NCBI GenBank assembly: GCA_016125425.1
Contig: WGLT01000016.1
Coordinates: 1 to 64,000, forward strand
Origin: Alphaproteobacteria bacterium
Lineage (GTDB): Bacteria; Pseudomonadota; Alphaproteobacteria; Caulobacterales; Parvularculaceae
Reading direction: 5' to 3'
Length of the DNA: 64,000 bases
The notes under the pieces were generated by a model. That model did no database searches. It saw only the letters and a program-made list of their open reading frames with translations, and was not told the DNA's origin. This document shows, in pieces, positions 56,297 to 64,000 of the stretch. The position numbers and the translations under genes are program-made. The stretch's first letter is position 1; every line of letters starts with the position of its first letter.

Positions 56297-58510
56297 ATGT
56301 ACGAAGCATTCTTCGGGCTGAACGAAAAGCCGTTCTCCATCCAGCCGGATCCGTCTTTCCTGTATTGGGGGCGGAGCCACCGGCTCGCCTACGCCATGCT
56401 CGAATACGGCGTGCTCAATCACGCCGGCATTTCGGTTGTGACCGGCGAAGTCGGCTGCGGGAAGACGACGCTGGTTCATCGCCTTCTCGACCAGCTCTCC
56501 GATACGCATTCGGTGGCGCTCTTGTCGAATATCCAGCAGGGGCGCGGCGATCTCTTGAGCTGGGTGCTGATGGGCTATGGCCAGCCCTTCGCCGGCAAGA
56601 CGCATGTCGAGCTGTTCTCGCAGCTCCAGAATTTCTTCATCGACGAATATTCGAAAGGCCGGCGCGTCGTTCTCATCATAGACGAGGCGCAGAATCTTTC
56701 GATCGACATGCTTGAGGAGCTGCGTCTGTTGTCCAACATCAACGCCGGCAAGGATCAGCTTCTTCAGCTCATTCTCGTCGGACAGCCGCAGCTCAAGGAC
56801 ATTCTGAACCGCCCGGAGCTCCTGCAGCTCGCCCAGCGCGTCGGCTCCGATTTTCACCTGACCCCGCTCAGTCCGGTCGAGGTCGATGCGTATATCGATA
56901 CGCGGCTGTCCATCGCCGGCGCGCGTCAGCGCATTTTCACCGAAGACGCCGTCGCGCTCATCGCCGAACAATCTCGCGGCGTGCCGCGCGTCATCAACAT
57001 CATCGCAGACACGGCCCTCGTTTACGCCTTCTCGGCGCAAGAGACGGTGGTCGACGCAGACACGATCCGGAACGTGATCAAAGACAAGGCCGAATACGGC
57101 GTGTTCGGGCTGCCTCGCGTCGACGCGCCGGCGCCTTCCGACGATGATGGCGGGCCGACGGCGTTCGTGCGGCGCGACCAAAGCGCGCGCGCGCCCGCCA
57201 AAAAAAAAGCGGCGCCACGTGAGCCGGCGATCGATGACGCGCCGCGCATGCCGCAAACCCCGCCGCGGCAGCGCGGACGGTCCATGACGCAAAGGGCGGC
57301 GGCGCTCGCGGCCGCTGCAGAGCCCGCCGTCGTCGCATCCTTCAGCCGCCCGACCAACGATCCGGCGCCGGCGCGCGCTGAAGAAGAGCAGATATTTGCG
57401 CGCGATCGGGTCGAGTCGCTTGAGGACTACCGCCGCGATGAAGCGGTGATGCGCGCGCCGGCGCATGAAGGGCCGCCGCAAGCCGATGCGCCCGAAACCT
57501 CCCATCTCGCCGGGCTTGTGATCATCGGCGGCGAGGGTTCGCCGCTCACCACCATCGCTTCGGCGGGCGGAGCGGCGCGCATCGTCTATGTCGCGCGTTC
57601 GCCGGACGATCGGGATCTCGACGCAGTGCGCGCGGCCGGCGCCGACGTCGTCGCCATCGCCGACCGGGCGCTTTCGCCGGGGCGGGCGCGCAACGCCGGC
57701 TACCGGCAATTGAAGCGCGCCATGCCGAATCTGTCTTATGTGCAATTCGTCGAAGCGGGCTTTGTCCTCGATCCGGCGTGGCTCGACGCCGCGATCGACT
57801 TCATGGAGCGCCGCCCCGAAGTCGCCGCCATAGAGGGGTTTGTCCGCGAGCGTTTTGCGAAGGGGTCGGCGTACAATGCGGCGGCCGAACGCGAACTCGA
57901 AAACGAGGAAGGCGAAATCCAATCCGCAGGATCCAACGCTTTCGTGCGCGCGGAGGCGTTTGAAGCCGCCGGCGGCTTCCGCGGCGATCTGCCGGTCAAT
58001 GAAACGCGCGATCTTTGCGTGCGGCTGCGCCGCCGGGGCGGCCATATCTGGCGGCTCGACGGCTTGATGGGCCAACGCGATTCCGGTCTCGACGGCTTCG
58101 GCGACTGGCTCGCCCACGCCGAACGCCTGGGCTACGAATATGCGCATGGCGCGGCCCTGCATGGCGCGCGGCCGGAGCGGCTATTCGCGCGCGAACAGGG
58201 GCGCGCGCGATTCTGGGGCGCGATCATGCCGCTGCTCATTGCGCTCGGCGCCGCAGGCGGCGGCCTGGGCGCCTACAGAATTTTGCCTTTTATCAATCCG
58301 TGGGCGGTCGCCGGCGTCGTTCTCGCCGCGGGCTTTTTTATCTATGTCACGCGCATATTCGTCATAGCCTGCCGACGCGGGCCCATGCGCGCGAGCTCCT
58401 GGGATTACGCATTCCTGACCACCGTCGGTCACTTCGCCGAAGTCCTCGGCGTCTGGCGATTCCATTTCGGCGGCGCAGAAGCGCGGCGCGCGAAGCGCCG
58501 CGCGGCATGA
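56297..58510 (+). CDS. PEP-CTERM-locus AAA ATPase fused to a DxD-less GT2-like membrane domain
   Basis: 737 residues. Residues 1-270 are an ExeA/GspA-type AAA ATPase of the TIGR03015 kind: MYEAFFGLNEKPFSIQPDPS start, Walker A GEVGCGKTT at 50-58, Walker B VVLIIDEAQ with Asp129/Glu130. Residues 271-400 are a disordered Pro/Ala/Arg-rich linker. Residues 404-635 align with the GT2 enzyme encoded at 60.9 kb (ARNAGYRQL vs ARNEGFNRL; AAGGFRGD vs IGGFDPA; GHIWRLDG vs ARIWRVGA), but the DGD of that enzyme is EAG here (486-488) and its catalytic EDD is ETRD. Two membrane helices lie at 642-660 and 668-690. An active glycosyltransferase is unlikely. Stand-alone family members end near residue 270-340. 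Confidence 0.85.
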   Translation: MYEAFFGLNEKPFSIQPDPSFLYWGRSHRLAYAMLEYGVLNHAGISVVTGEVGCGKTTLVHRLLDQLSDTHSVALLSNIQQGRGDLLSWVLMGYGQPFAGKTHVELFSQLQNFFIDEYSKGRRVVLIIDEAQNLSIDMLEELRLLSNINAGKDQLLQLILVGQPQLKDILNRPELLQLAQRVGSDFHLTPLSPVEVDAYIDTRLSIAGARQRIFTEDAVALIAEQSRGVPRVINIIADTALVYAFSAQETVVDADTIRNVIKDKAEYGVFGLPRVDAPAPSDDDGGPTAFVRRDQSARAPAKKKAAPREPAIDDAPRMPQTPPRQRGRSMTQRAAALAAAAEPAVVASFSRPTNDPAPARAEEEQIFARDRVESLEDYRRDEAVMRAPAHEGPPQADAPETSHLAGLVIIGGEGSPLTTIASAGGAARIVYVARSPDDRDLDAVRAAGADVVAIADRALSPGRARNAGYRQLKRAMPNLSYVQFVEAGFVLDPAWLDAAIDFMERRPEVAAIEGFVRERFAKGSAYNAAAERELENEEGEIQSAGSNAFVRAEAFEAAGGFRGDLPVNETRDLCVRLRRRGGHIWRLDGLMGQRDSGLDGFGDWLAHAERLGYEYAHGAALHGARPERLFAREQGRARFWGAIMPLLIALGAAGGGLGAYRILPFINPWAVAGVVLAAGFFIYVTRIFVIACRRGPMRASSWDYAFLTTVGHFAEVLGVWRFHFGGAEARRAKRRAA

Positions 58511-58536
58511 CCTGCGGGTGAAGGAATTCAACCCGA

Positions 58537-59748
58537 ATGAAGGTCGCATATCTTGTGAATCAGTATCCGGGCATCAGCCACACATTCGTGCGCCGGGAGA
58601 TCGCCGCGCTCGAACGCGCGGGCCTTACCGTGCGCCGCTACGCCGTGCGCCCGTCCAGACAGGCGGTGATCGCAGACGAGGACAAGGCGGAAGCGTCCCG
58701 GACACGCTATATACTTCGTACGCCGATAATGCAGTTGGCGGGCGATATTCTGGCGTCGATCGCCGCCGCGCCGATTTCTTCGGCGCGCGCTTTCGCCCTC
58801 GCCGTGAAGCTGGGCTGGCGGTCGGAGGCGGGTCTTGCGCGCCACCTCGTCTATTTCGCCGAAGCGGCCGCGCTCGCTCGCTGGATGCGCCGCGAAAGAC
58901 TCGCGCATGTGCATGCGCATTTCGGCACCAATTCGGCGAGCGTCGCCATGCTCGCCGCGCGGATCGGCGGCGCCGGGTTTTCAATGACCGTGCACGGGCC
59001 GGAGGAGTTCGACAAGCCAGGCCTTATTGGCCTGCCTGAGAAGATCAGGGCTTCCCGCTTCACCGCAGGCGTCTCGTGCTTCGGCATGAGCCAGCTTCGC
59101 CGCCTTGTGGGACCGGAATGCTGGGAGCGCATCAAGATCGTTCGCTGCGGGGTCGAAAAAACGTTTTACGAAGGCCGCGAAACGCGCGCCCCGAGCGCCG
59201 ATCAGTTTGTCTGCGTCGGACGGCTGTGCGAGCAGAAGGGCCAGTTGACCCTGGTCGAAGCCGCGGCGCTTTTGAAAGAGCGGGGCCGTCGGTTCGCGAT
59301 AACGCTGGTCGGCGACGGCGAAATGCGCGGCGCCATCGAGGCGGCGATCGCCCGGCGCGGCGTCGCCGATCGCGTACGCATCGGCGGCTGGCGGACGCCG
59401 GACGAAGTGCGCGCATCCATTGAAGGCGCGCGCGCTCTCATTCTGCCGAGTTATGCGGAGGGCCTGCCGGTTTCGATCATGGAGGCGTTCTCCCTCGCAC
59501 GGCCCGTCATCTCGACATATATTGCGGGCATTCCGGAGCTTGTCATTCCCGGCGAAAACGGGTGGCTGGTTCCGGCGGGCGACGCCGAAGCGCTGGCGAA
59601 TGCGATCGCCGCCGCGCTCGATGCGCCGGACGCCGATATTCGCGCCAAAGGCGAGGCCGGCCGCGCCCGCGTCGCCGCGCAACACGATATCGACGCGATC
59701 GCGCGGGAGTTAAAGGCGCTGTTTGCGCCCTATGAGGCCGCCGCATGA
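58537..59748 (+). CDS. GT4 glycosyltransferase (exopolysaccharide type)
   Basis: 403 residues, GT-B fold. The N-terminal NQYPGISHTFVRREIAALER and VHAHFGTNSASVAMLAARI with MTVHGPEEFDKP are typical of colanic acid/EPS GT4 enzymes. The donor site is clear: FVCVGRLCEQKGQLTLVEAA, then PSYAEGLPVSIMEAF with the E-x7-E pair, and ARPVISTYIAGIPELVIPGE. It adds a sugar to the lipid-linked repeat unit. A GAAGGAATT lies before the ATG. Its stop overlaps the next ATG (ATGA). Confidence 0.92.
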   Translation: MKVAYLVNQYPGISHTFVRREIAALERAGLTVRRYAVRPSRQAVIADEDKAEASRTRYILRTPIMQLAGDILASIAAAPISSARAFALAVKLGWRSEAGLARHLVYFAEAAALARWMRRERLAHVHAHFGTNSASVAMLAARIGGAGFSMTVHGPEEFDKPGLIGLPEKIRASRFTAGVSCFGMSQLRRLVGPECWERIKIVRCGVEKTFYEGRETRAPSADQFVCVGRLCEQKGQLTLVEAAALLKERGRRFAITLVGDGEMRGAIEAAIARRGVADRVRIGGWRTPDEVRASIEGARALILPSYAEGLPVSIMEAFSLARPVISTYIAGIPELVIPGENGWLVPAGDAEALANAIAAALDAPDADIRAKGEAGRARVAAQHDIDAIARELKALFAPYEAAA

Positions 59749-60935
59749 CGCCGCTTCTCGAAGCTCTCTTCGCAATTCCGGCGCTCGTTCTTTTCGCGCT
59801 GGCCGCTTTTTTCGCGCTTGAGGTGCTCGGCGCGCTGCTGCCGGCGCGGGCCGCCCCGCGGGGCGCCGCCGGGCGTGTCGCGGTGGTCGTCCCCGCGCAT
59901 AATGAGGGCGGGCATATTCTGCCGACGCTCGCCGACATCAAGGCGCAATTGAAGGAGGGCGACAGGCTGATCGTCGTCGCCGACAATTGCGATGACGACA
60001 CGGCGGAAGTGGCGATGCGGGCCGGCGCCGCCTGTCTCATTCGCAATAATCCGACGCTGCGGGGCAAGGGTTTCGCGCTCCAGTTCGCGCTCGACAAGCT
60101 GAGGGAGGATCCGCCCGATGTCGTCGTCTTTCTCGACGCCGACTGCCGGCTTGGCGAGGGCGCGCTCTCCAAAATCGCGGGCGCCGCGGCGGTTTCCGAT
60201 CGCCCCGCCCAGGGACTTTATCTGATGCAGGCCGGCGAAGGCGCGCCGGCGAACAGGATGGTGGCCGAATTCGCCTGGCTGACGCTGAACCGGGTCAGGA
60301 TGGCGGGGCTCTCGACCCTGTTCGATGTCTGCCGGCTCACCGGCTCCGGGCTGGCGCTGCCCTGGCGCATCGCCGAAGGTCTCGATCTCGCCTCGGCGGA
60401 AATCGTCGAAGACCTTGCGCTCACCGCGCAACTTGTGTCGGCGGGCGAAGCGCCGGTTTTCGTGCAGGATGCGACGATCACGAGTGAATTTCCGTATTCG
60501 GACGAAGGCGCGGTCAATCAGCATGCGCGATGGGAGCACGGATCGCTGCGTTTTGCGCTCAAGCGCGCGCCTGCGATGCTGGCCGACGCGGCGGGCGAAG
60601 CGGATATCCGAAAGGCTGCGGCGGCGATCGACATGATCATGCCGCCTTTGACGTTGTTCGCAGCCGCGCTCGTCGCGGCGACGGTCGCAAGCGCGCTGCT
60701 CCGCGCGCTCCGCATTGATCTGCCGCTGGAGCTTTGCCTGAGCGCGACCGGGCTTTTCGGCGCGGCGGCGCTCGTCTCCTGGATTGTCTTCGGCAGGCAG
60801 GCGCTGCCGCCTTCGGCTTTCGGCGCCGTATTCGGTTACGCCGCCGAAAAGGCGAAGGTCTATGGCGCGCGGGCCCGCGCGACGACGGCGGCCTGGACGC
60901 GCACCGACCGCGACGGGCCGGGAGCGGCGTCATGA
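59745..60935 (+). CDS. Membrane GT2 glycosyltransferase with QxxRW motif
   Basis: 396 residues. A membrane helix near the N-terminus (8-30) is followed by the GT-A domain: VAVVVPAHNEGGHILPTL, VVVFLDADCRL (DxD), EIVEDLALTAQL (ED base) and NQHARWEHG, the QxxRW motif of processive or cellulose-synthase-like GT2 enzymes. Two to three helices lie at about 298-350. It likely makes or extends the polysaccharide backbone, or adds an internal sugar, at the cytoplasmic face. It overlaps both neighbouring genes by 4 bp. Confidence 0.9.
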   Translation: MTPLLEALFAIPALVLFALAAFFALEVLGALLPARAAPRGAAGRVAVVVPAHNEGGHILPTLADIKAQLKEGDRLIVVADNCDDDTAEVAMRAGAACLIRNNPTLRGKGFALQFALDKLREDPPDVVVFLDADCRLGEGALSKIAGAAAVSDRPAQGLYLMQAGEGAPANRMVAEFAWLTLNRVRMAGLSTLFDVCRLTGSGLALPWRIAEGLDLASAEIVEDLALTAQLVSAGEAPVFVQDATITSEFPYSDEGAVNQHARWEHGSLRFALKRAPAMLADAAGEADIRKAAAAIDMIMPPLTLFAAALVAATVASALLRALRIDLPLELCLSATGLFGAAALVSWIVFGRQALPPSAFGAVFGYAAEKAKVYGARARATTAAWTRTDRDGPGAAS

Positions 60936-61915
60936 CCGCCGACGCGGAAAGGCTCGGTTTTGTCGCGATTGGCCGCAATGAAGGCGAGCGGCTGAAGCGC
61001 TGTCTCGACTCCTTGCCATGTGACGATCATCCGGTCGTTTACGTCGATTCCGGTTCGAGCGACGGCAGCGTCGAGGCGGCGCGCGCGTCGGGCGCGGTCG
61101 TCGTTGAACTGGATCCGTCGAAGCCGTTCACGGCCGCGCGCGCCCGCAATGAAGGCTTCAACCGTCTTCTGGAAATCGCGCCGCAAACTGAATTTGTGAT
61201 GTTTATCGACGGCGATTGCGAACTGGCGCCTGGCTTCGCCGCAGCCGCGCTCGCCGCATTTGAGAACGCGGCCGACATTGGCGTCGTCTCCGGGCGGTGC
61301 CGCGAACGCAATCGCGACGCGACGATCTACAATCGTCTTTGCGATCTCGAATGGGCGGGCCCCATCGGTGAAATCCGCGCAACGGGCGGCATTTTCATGA
61401 TCCGCCGCGCTCTCTTTGAGCAAATCGGCGGCTTCGACCCCGCCATTATCGCCGCGGAGGACGACGAACTTTGCATCCGCGCGCGCGAGGCCGGCGCGCG
61501 CATCTGGCGCGTCGGCGCGGATATGTGTTTTCACGACGCGGGAATGACGCGGTTCGGGCAATGGTGGCGGCGCGCGGTGCGCGCCGGTCACGCCTACGCC
61601 CAGCTCGGGGCGGTGCATGGCGGCTATTTCGCGCCGGAGCGCTGGCGCGCCATCGGCTGGGGCCTCGTCCTGCCGCTCGCGGCGCTGGCGGGCGTTCCCT
61701 TGACGGGCGGCTGGAGCCTCGCGGCGCTGCTGCTCTATCCGGCGTCTTTCATTCGCACTCGGAGAAATCTTGTCCGGCAGGGCGCGACGCCGGATGACGC
61801 CGGACTTTCCGCGGCGTTCTTAACGCTTTCGAAATTTCCAAACCTCATCGGAATGGCGGATTACTGGCGCAAGCGCCTCTTTCGCCGCCATGTGGGGATC
61901 GTCGAGTACAAATGA
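60932..61915 (+). CDS. GT2 glycosyltransferase with intact DxD motif
   Basis: 327 residues. The GT-A domain begins LGFVAIGRNEGERLKRCLDS, has VVYVDSGSSDGSVE, AARARNEGFNRL, the DxD motif in FIDGDCEL (Asp93, Asp95) and EDDELCIRAREAG with the catalytic base, followed by WRRAVRAGHAYAQLG and C-terminal membrane helices near 248-280. It resembles the degenerate domain fused to the ATPase at 56.3 kb, so one may derive from the other by duplication. The ATG overlaps the previous stop and its stop overlaps the next ATG, so all four genes from 58.5 kb are translated as one unit. Confidence 0.9.
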   Translation: MTADAERLGFVAIGRNEGERLKRCLDSLPCDDHPVVYVDSGSSDGSVEAARASGAVVVELDPSKPFTAARARNEGFNRLLEIAPQTEFVMFIDGDCELAPGFAAAALAAFENAADIGVVSGRCRERNRDATIYNRLCDLEWAGPIGEIRATGGIFMIRRALFEQIGGFDPAIIAAEDDELCIRAREAGARIWRVGADMCFHDAGMTRFGQWWRRAVRAGHAYAQLGAVHGGYFAPERWRAIGWGLVLPLAALAGVPLTGGWSLAALLLYPASFIRTRRNLVRQGATPDDAGLSAAFLTLSKFPNLIGMADYWRKRLFRRHVGIVEYK

Positions 61916-64000
61916 TGACAGAAGAAACGAACGCCGGGCGCGGAGCGACGATCGGGGCGGGATTCGTCGGCGCCGGCTATATCGCGAGCTGGCATGCGGC
62001 GGGGCTGCGGCGCGTTCCGGGCGTGCGCCTCGCCGGCGTCTTCGACGCCGCCAGGGCCGCCGCAGACGCTTTCGCTGCGCCGCGGGGCGTGCGGGTTTTC
62101 GGGTCGCTGGACGAATTGCTGTCGTCGCCGGAAATCGACTGCGTCCACGTTCTGACGCCGCCGGCCTCGCATTACGCGATCGCGCGCAAGGTCGTCGAAG
62201 CCGGCAAGCATTGCTTCGTTGAAAAACCGATGACGCTGGAGGCGGGCGAGGCGCGCGCGCTCGCGGATCTCGCAAAGGCGCGCGGCGTCGCGCTCGGCGT
62301 CAATCACAATTTTCTGATGCTTCCCGGTTATGAGCGTTTGCGCAAAGACGTCGAAGCGGGCGTGATCGGGCCGGCGGATTCCTTCGCGGCGAATTGGCGC
62401 TATGCTTTCGCGCCATTGCGGTCCGGCCCCTACGGCATGTGGATGTTGCGCGAGCCGCAAAACATGCTCTTCGAAATCGGCGCCCATCTTTATGCGTTTC
62501 TCGCTGATCTCTTCGAAAATTTCGAAACGCGCGACGTATTGCTGCGTTATCCGATCGAGATGCCGGGGGGCGTCACGCAATATCAGGGCTGGCGTATTTC
62601 CGGTCTCGCCGGCGAAACCGCCGCGACGATCGACATTTCGCTGATCGAAGGCCATGACGAGCGTATGGTCGAATTGCGCGGGCTCGGCGCGGCCGCGCGC
62701 GTCGACTTCGCCAACGACGCCTATGTTCTCTCGCGCGCGCCGATGGGCGACATCATTGCGGGCCCGCTCGGCGCGCAGCTTTCCCTCGCCGGGCAAGCCG
62801 TGCGGACGGGGGCGGCGAACGCCGTCCGACAGGCCGCTTCGCTGAACGATCTCGCCCCTTACGGGCTTTCCATCACGCGCGCCTGCCAGAGCTTTTATGC
62901 TTCGCTCGCCGGTCGCGCGGCGCCGGATCGGCGCCTCGGGGCCGATCTTGCGGCGCGTTCGATCGCCATGATGGCCGAAGCGGCCGCCAAAGCCGCGCCG
63001 CAATTGCGCCGCCGCGCGAGCGTGACGGCGATCGGCGCGCGCAAAAAGCCGACCATGCTGGTGATCGGCGGCGCCGGCTTTATCGGGCGCCCCCTTGTGG
63101 CCATGCTCGCCGATCGGGGATTCGGCGTGCGCGTTTTCTCGCGCGGAAAGCCGACGGGCTTCGAGCGCGCGGACGGCCGCGTCGAGCTTTTCACGGGCGA
63201 TCTCAAATCCGAATCCGACCTCCTCGCGGCGATGGACGGCATTGAGGGCGTTTTCCATCTCGCCCGCGCGACGGAGAACGACTGGGATGGGTATCTCAGA
63301 AACGATGTCGCAGTGACGCGGCTCATCGGCGAGTGCTGCATTAAGGCGGGCGTCAAGCGCCTCGTATATACGGGCACGATAGACAGCTATGACGCATCTC
63401 GGCCGGATCGTCCGATTACAGAGGAAACGCCGTTCGAACATCTTGAGGAGCGCAATCTGTATGCGCGTTCGAAAGCGGCCTGCGAGGCGGCGCTGACGGA
63501 GCTCGCCGCCGAAAAAGGCCTGCCGCTCGTCATTGCGCGTCCGGCGATCGTGATCGGAAAGGGCGGGCCCTTGCAGCATTGGGGAATCGCCATGTGGCGC
63601 GGCGCGACCAGTTGCCGGCTCTGGGGGGACGGGGCGAATATCTATCCGTTCGTCTCCGTCGAAGACTGCGCCGACGGACTCGTCAGGACAATGACAACGC
63701 CCGGCGTCGAAGGCCGATCTTTCAATCTTGTCGGCGAACCGCTTCTGTCGGCGAAAGAGTATTTCAGCGAGATCGGCCGGTTTTATGGCGTCGAATTCCG
63801 CGCCGCGCCGACGCCGATCTGGAGCTATTACGCGACCGATCTCGTAAAATATTGGGCGAAGCGGCTTCTCGCCCGGAAAAAGAACGTCGCGCGTCCGAGC
63901 TATCGCGACTGGAAATCGCGCGCAAAGCTCTCGACCTTCCGTAATGACGCGGCGAAAACCGCGCTCGGCTGGGCGCCCGAAACCGACCGGGCGCGCTTTG
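61912..64000 (+). CDS. Gfo/Idh/MocA oxidoreductase fused to NAD-dependent epimerase/dehydratase (3' end outside the window)
   Basis: The frame is open for 696 codons to the window edge. Residues 13-370 are a Gfo/Idh/MocA oxidoreductase: Rossmann TIGAGFVGAGYIASWHAAGL at 13-32 and EKPMT at 104-108 with the usual Lys105. Residues from about 380 are an extended SDR epimerase: MLVIGGAGFIGRPL at 382-395, VFHLARATENDW, VKRLVYTGTID, and the active site YARSK (Tyr517, Lys521), then NIYPFVSVEDCADGLVR. A sugar could be oxidised and epimerised by one chain, or the two halves could act on different substrates. The start overlaps the previous stop (ATGA). It probably makes a modified nucleotide sugar for this locus. 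Confidence 0.88.
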   Translation, partial: MMTEETNAGRGATIGAGFVGAGYIASWHAAGLRRVPGVRLAGVFDAARAAADAFAAPRGVRVFGSLDELLSSPEIDCVHVLTPPASHYAIARKVVEAGKHCFVEKPMTLEAGEARALADLAKARGVALGVNHNFLMLPGYERLRKDVEAGVIGPADSFAANWRYAFAPLRSGPYGMWMLREPQNMLFEIGAHLYAFLADLFENFETRDVLLRYPIEMPGGVTQYQGWRISGLAGETAATIDISLIEGHDERMVELRGLGAAARVDFANDAYVLSRAPMGDIIAGPLGAQLSLAGQAVRTGAANAVRQAASLNDLAPYGLSITRACQSFYASLAGRAAPDRRLGADLAARSIAMMAEAAAKAAPQLRRRASVTAIGARKKPTMLVIGGAGFIGRPLVAMLADRGFGVRVFSRGKPTGFERADGRVELFTGDLKSESDLLAAMDGIEGVFHLARATENDWDGYLRNDVAVTRLIGECCIKAGVKRLVYTGTIDSYDASRPDRPITEETPFEHLEERNLYARSKAACEAALTELAAEKGLPLVIARPAIVIGKGGPLQHWGIAMWRGATSCRLWGDGANIYPFVSVEDCADGLVRTMTTPGVEGRSFNLVGEPLLSAKEYFSEIGRFYGVEFRAAPTPIWSYYATDLVKYWAKRLLARKKNVARPSYRDWKSRAKLSTFRNDAAKTALGWAPETDRARF

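Noticed and set aside
56267-58162. 631-codon minus-strand open frame opposite the ATPase fusion
   Set aside because: Mirror of a high-GC coding frame; no recognisable domain, and the plus-strand frame carries complete Walker motifs.
61861-63579. 572-codon minus-strand open frame opposite the last gene
   Set aside because: Arg/His-rich shadow; the plus strand carries two Rossmann domains with intact motifs.

Overview
This 64 kb window is high-GC, densely packed chromosomal DNA from an alphaproteobacterium. Supporting features are the atpA-G-D-C order, the ftsE-ftsX block next to an MJ0042 zinc-ribbon protein, the alphaproteobacterial families TIGR02302, DUF2125 and divergent polysaccharide deacetylase, and the nadD-rsfS-rlmH-envC-ctpA string. 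A Caulobacterales/Parvularculales-like or other non-phototrophic lineage is my guess; the genus cannot be read from the sequence. I saw no rRNA, tRNA, CRISPR array, transposase or phage gene.

Layout. 1-5.4 kb: the end of an F1-ATPase operon (atpA tail, atpG, atpD, atpC), interrupted by foreign-looking genes: a small lipoprotein between atpA and atpG, and a methyltransferase plus a glycosyltransferase between atpG and atpD. 5.4-10.1 kb: pseudouridine synthase, rppH and a divergent polysaccharide deacetylase on the minus strand, then a PhoD-like phosphatase. 10.1-17.8 kb: an eight-gene minus-strand acyl-CoA degradation operon (acyl-CoA synthetase, two complementary acyl-CoA dehydrogenases, MaoC hydratase, OsmC, SDR, thiolase, DUF1330). 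17.9-24.5 kb: flippase, inositol monophosphatase, TIGR02302 protein, small membrane proteins and a purine phosphoribosyltransferase. 24.6-30.8 kb: zinc-ribbon protein, ftsEX, YdcF, PlsC, DUF2125, MarR. 30.9-35.3 kb: M17 aminopeptidase, a secreted alkaline-phosphatase-superfamily enzyme and a TPR lipoprotein. 35.4-41 kb: obgE, nadD, rsfS, rlmH, envC-like and ctpA. 41.2-47.2 kb: two amidohydrolases (one apparently catalytically dead), nadE and gltX. 47.2-49.6 kb: a secreted protein, a LOG-family enzyme and a LysM protein.

49.6-64 kb is the most interesting part. It is an extracellular polysaccharide locus whose polymerisation genes resemble the exosortase/PEP-CTERM type: tyrosine autokinase, chain-length determinant, a giant PrsT-like TPR lipoprotein and the PEP-CTERM-locus ATPase. 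It contains three unusual fusions: a WecG/TagA glycosyltransferase carrying a C-terminal STAS domain; the locus ATPase joined to a membrane-anchored GT2-like domain that has lost its DxD motif and resembles an intact glycosyltransferase 2.4 kb downstream; and a Gfo/Idh/MocA oxidoreductase fused to an NAD-dependent epimerase that runs off the window. No exosortase gene or PEP-CTERM substrate is visible, so the rest of the locus probably lies to the right.

Cell-envelope functions recur (ATP-driven FtsEX, a LytM-degenerate EnvC-like activator, CtpA, flippase, capsule/EPS genes). Start sites were chosen by Shine-Dalgarno sequence, family N-terminus and overlap with the preceding gene.
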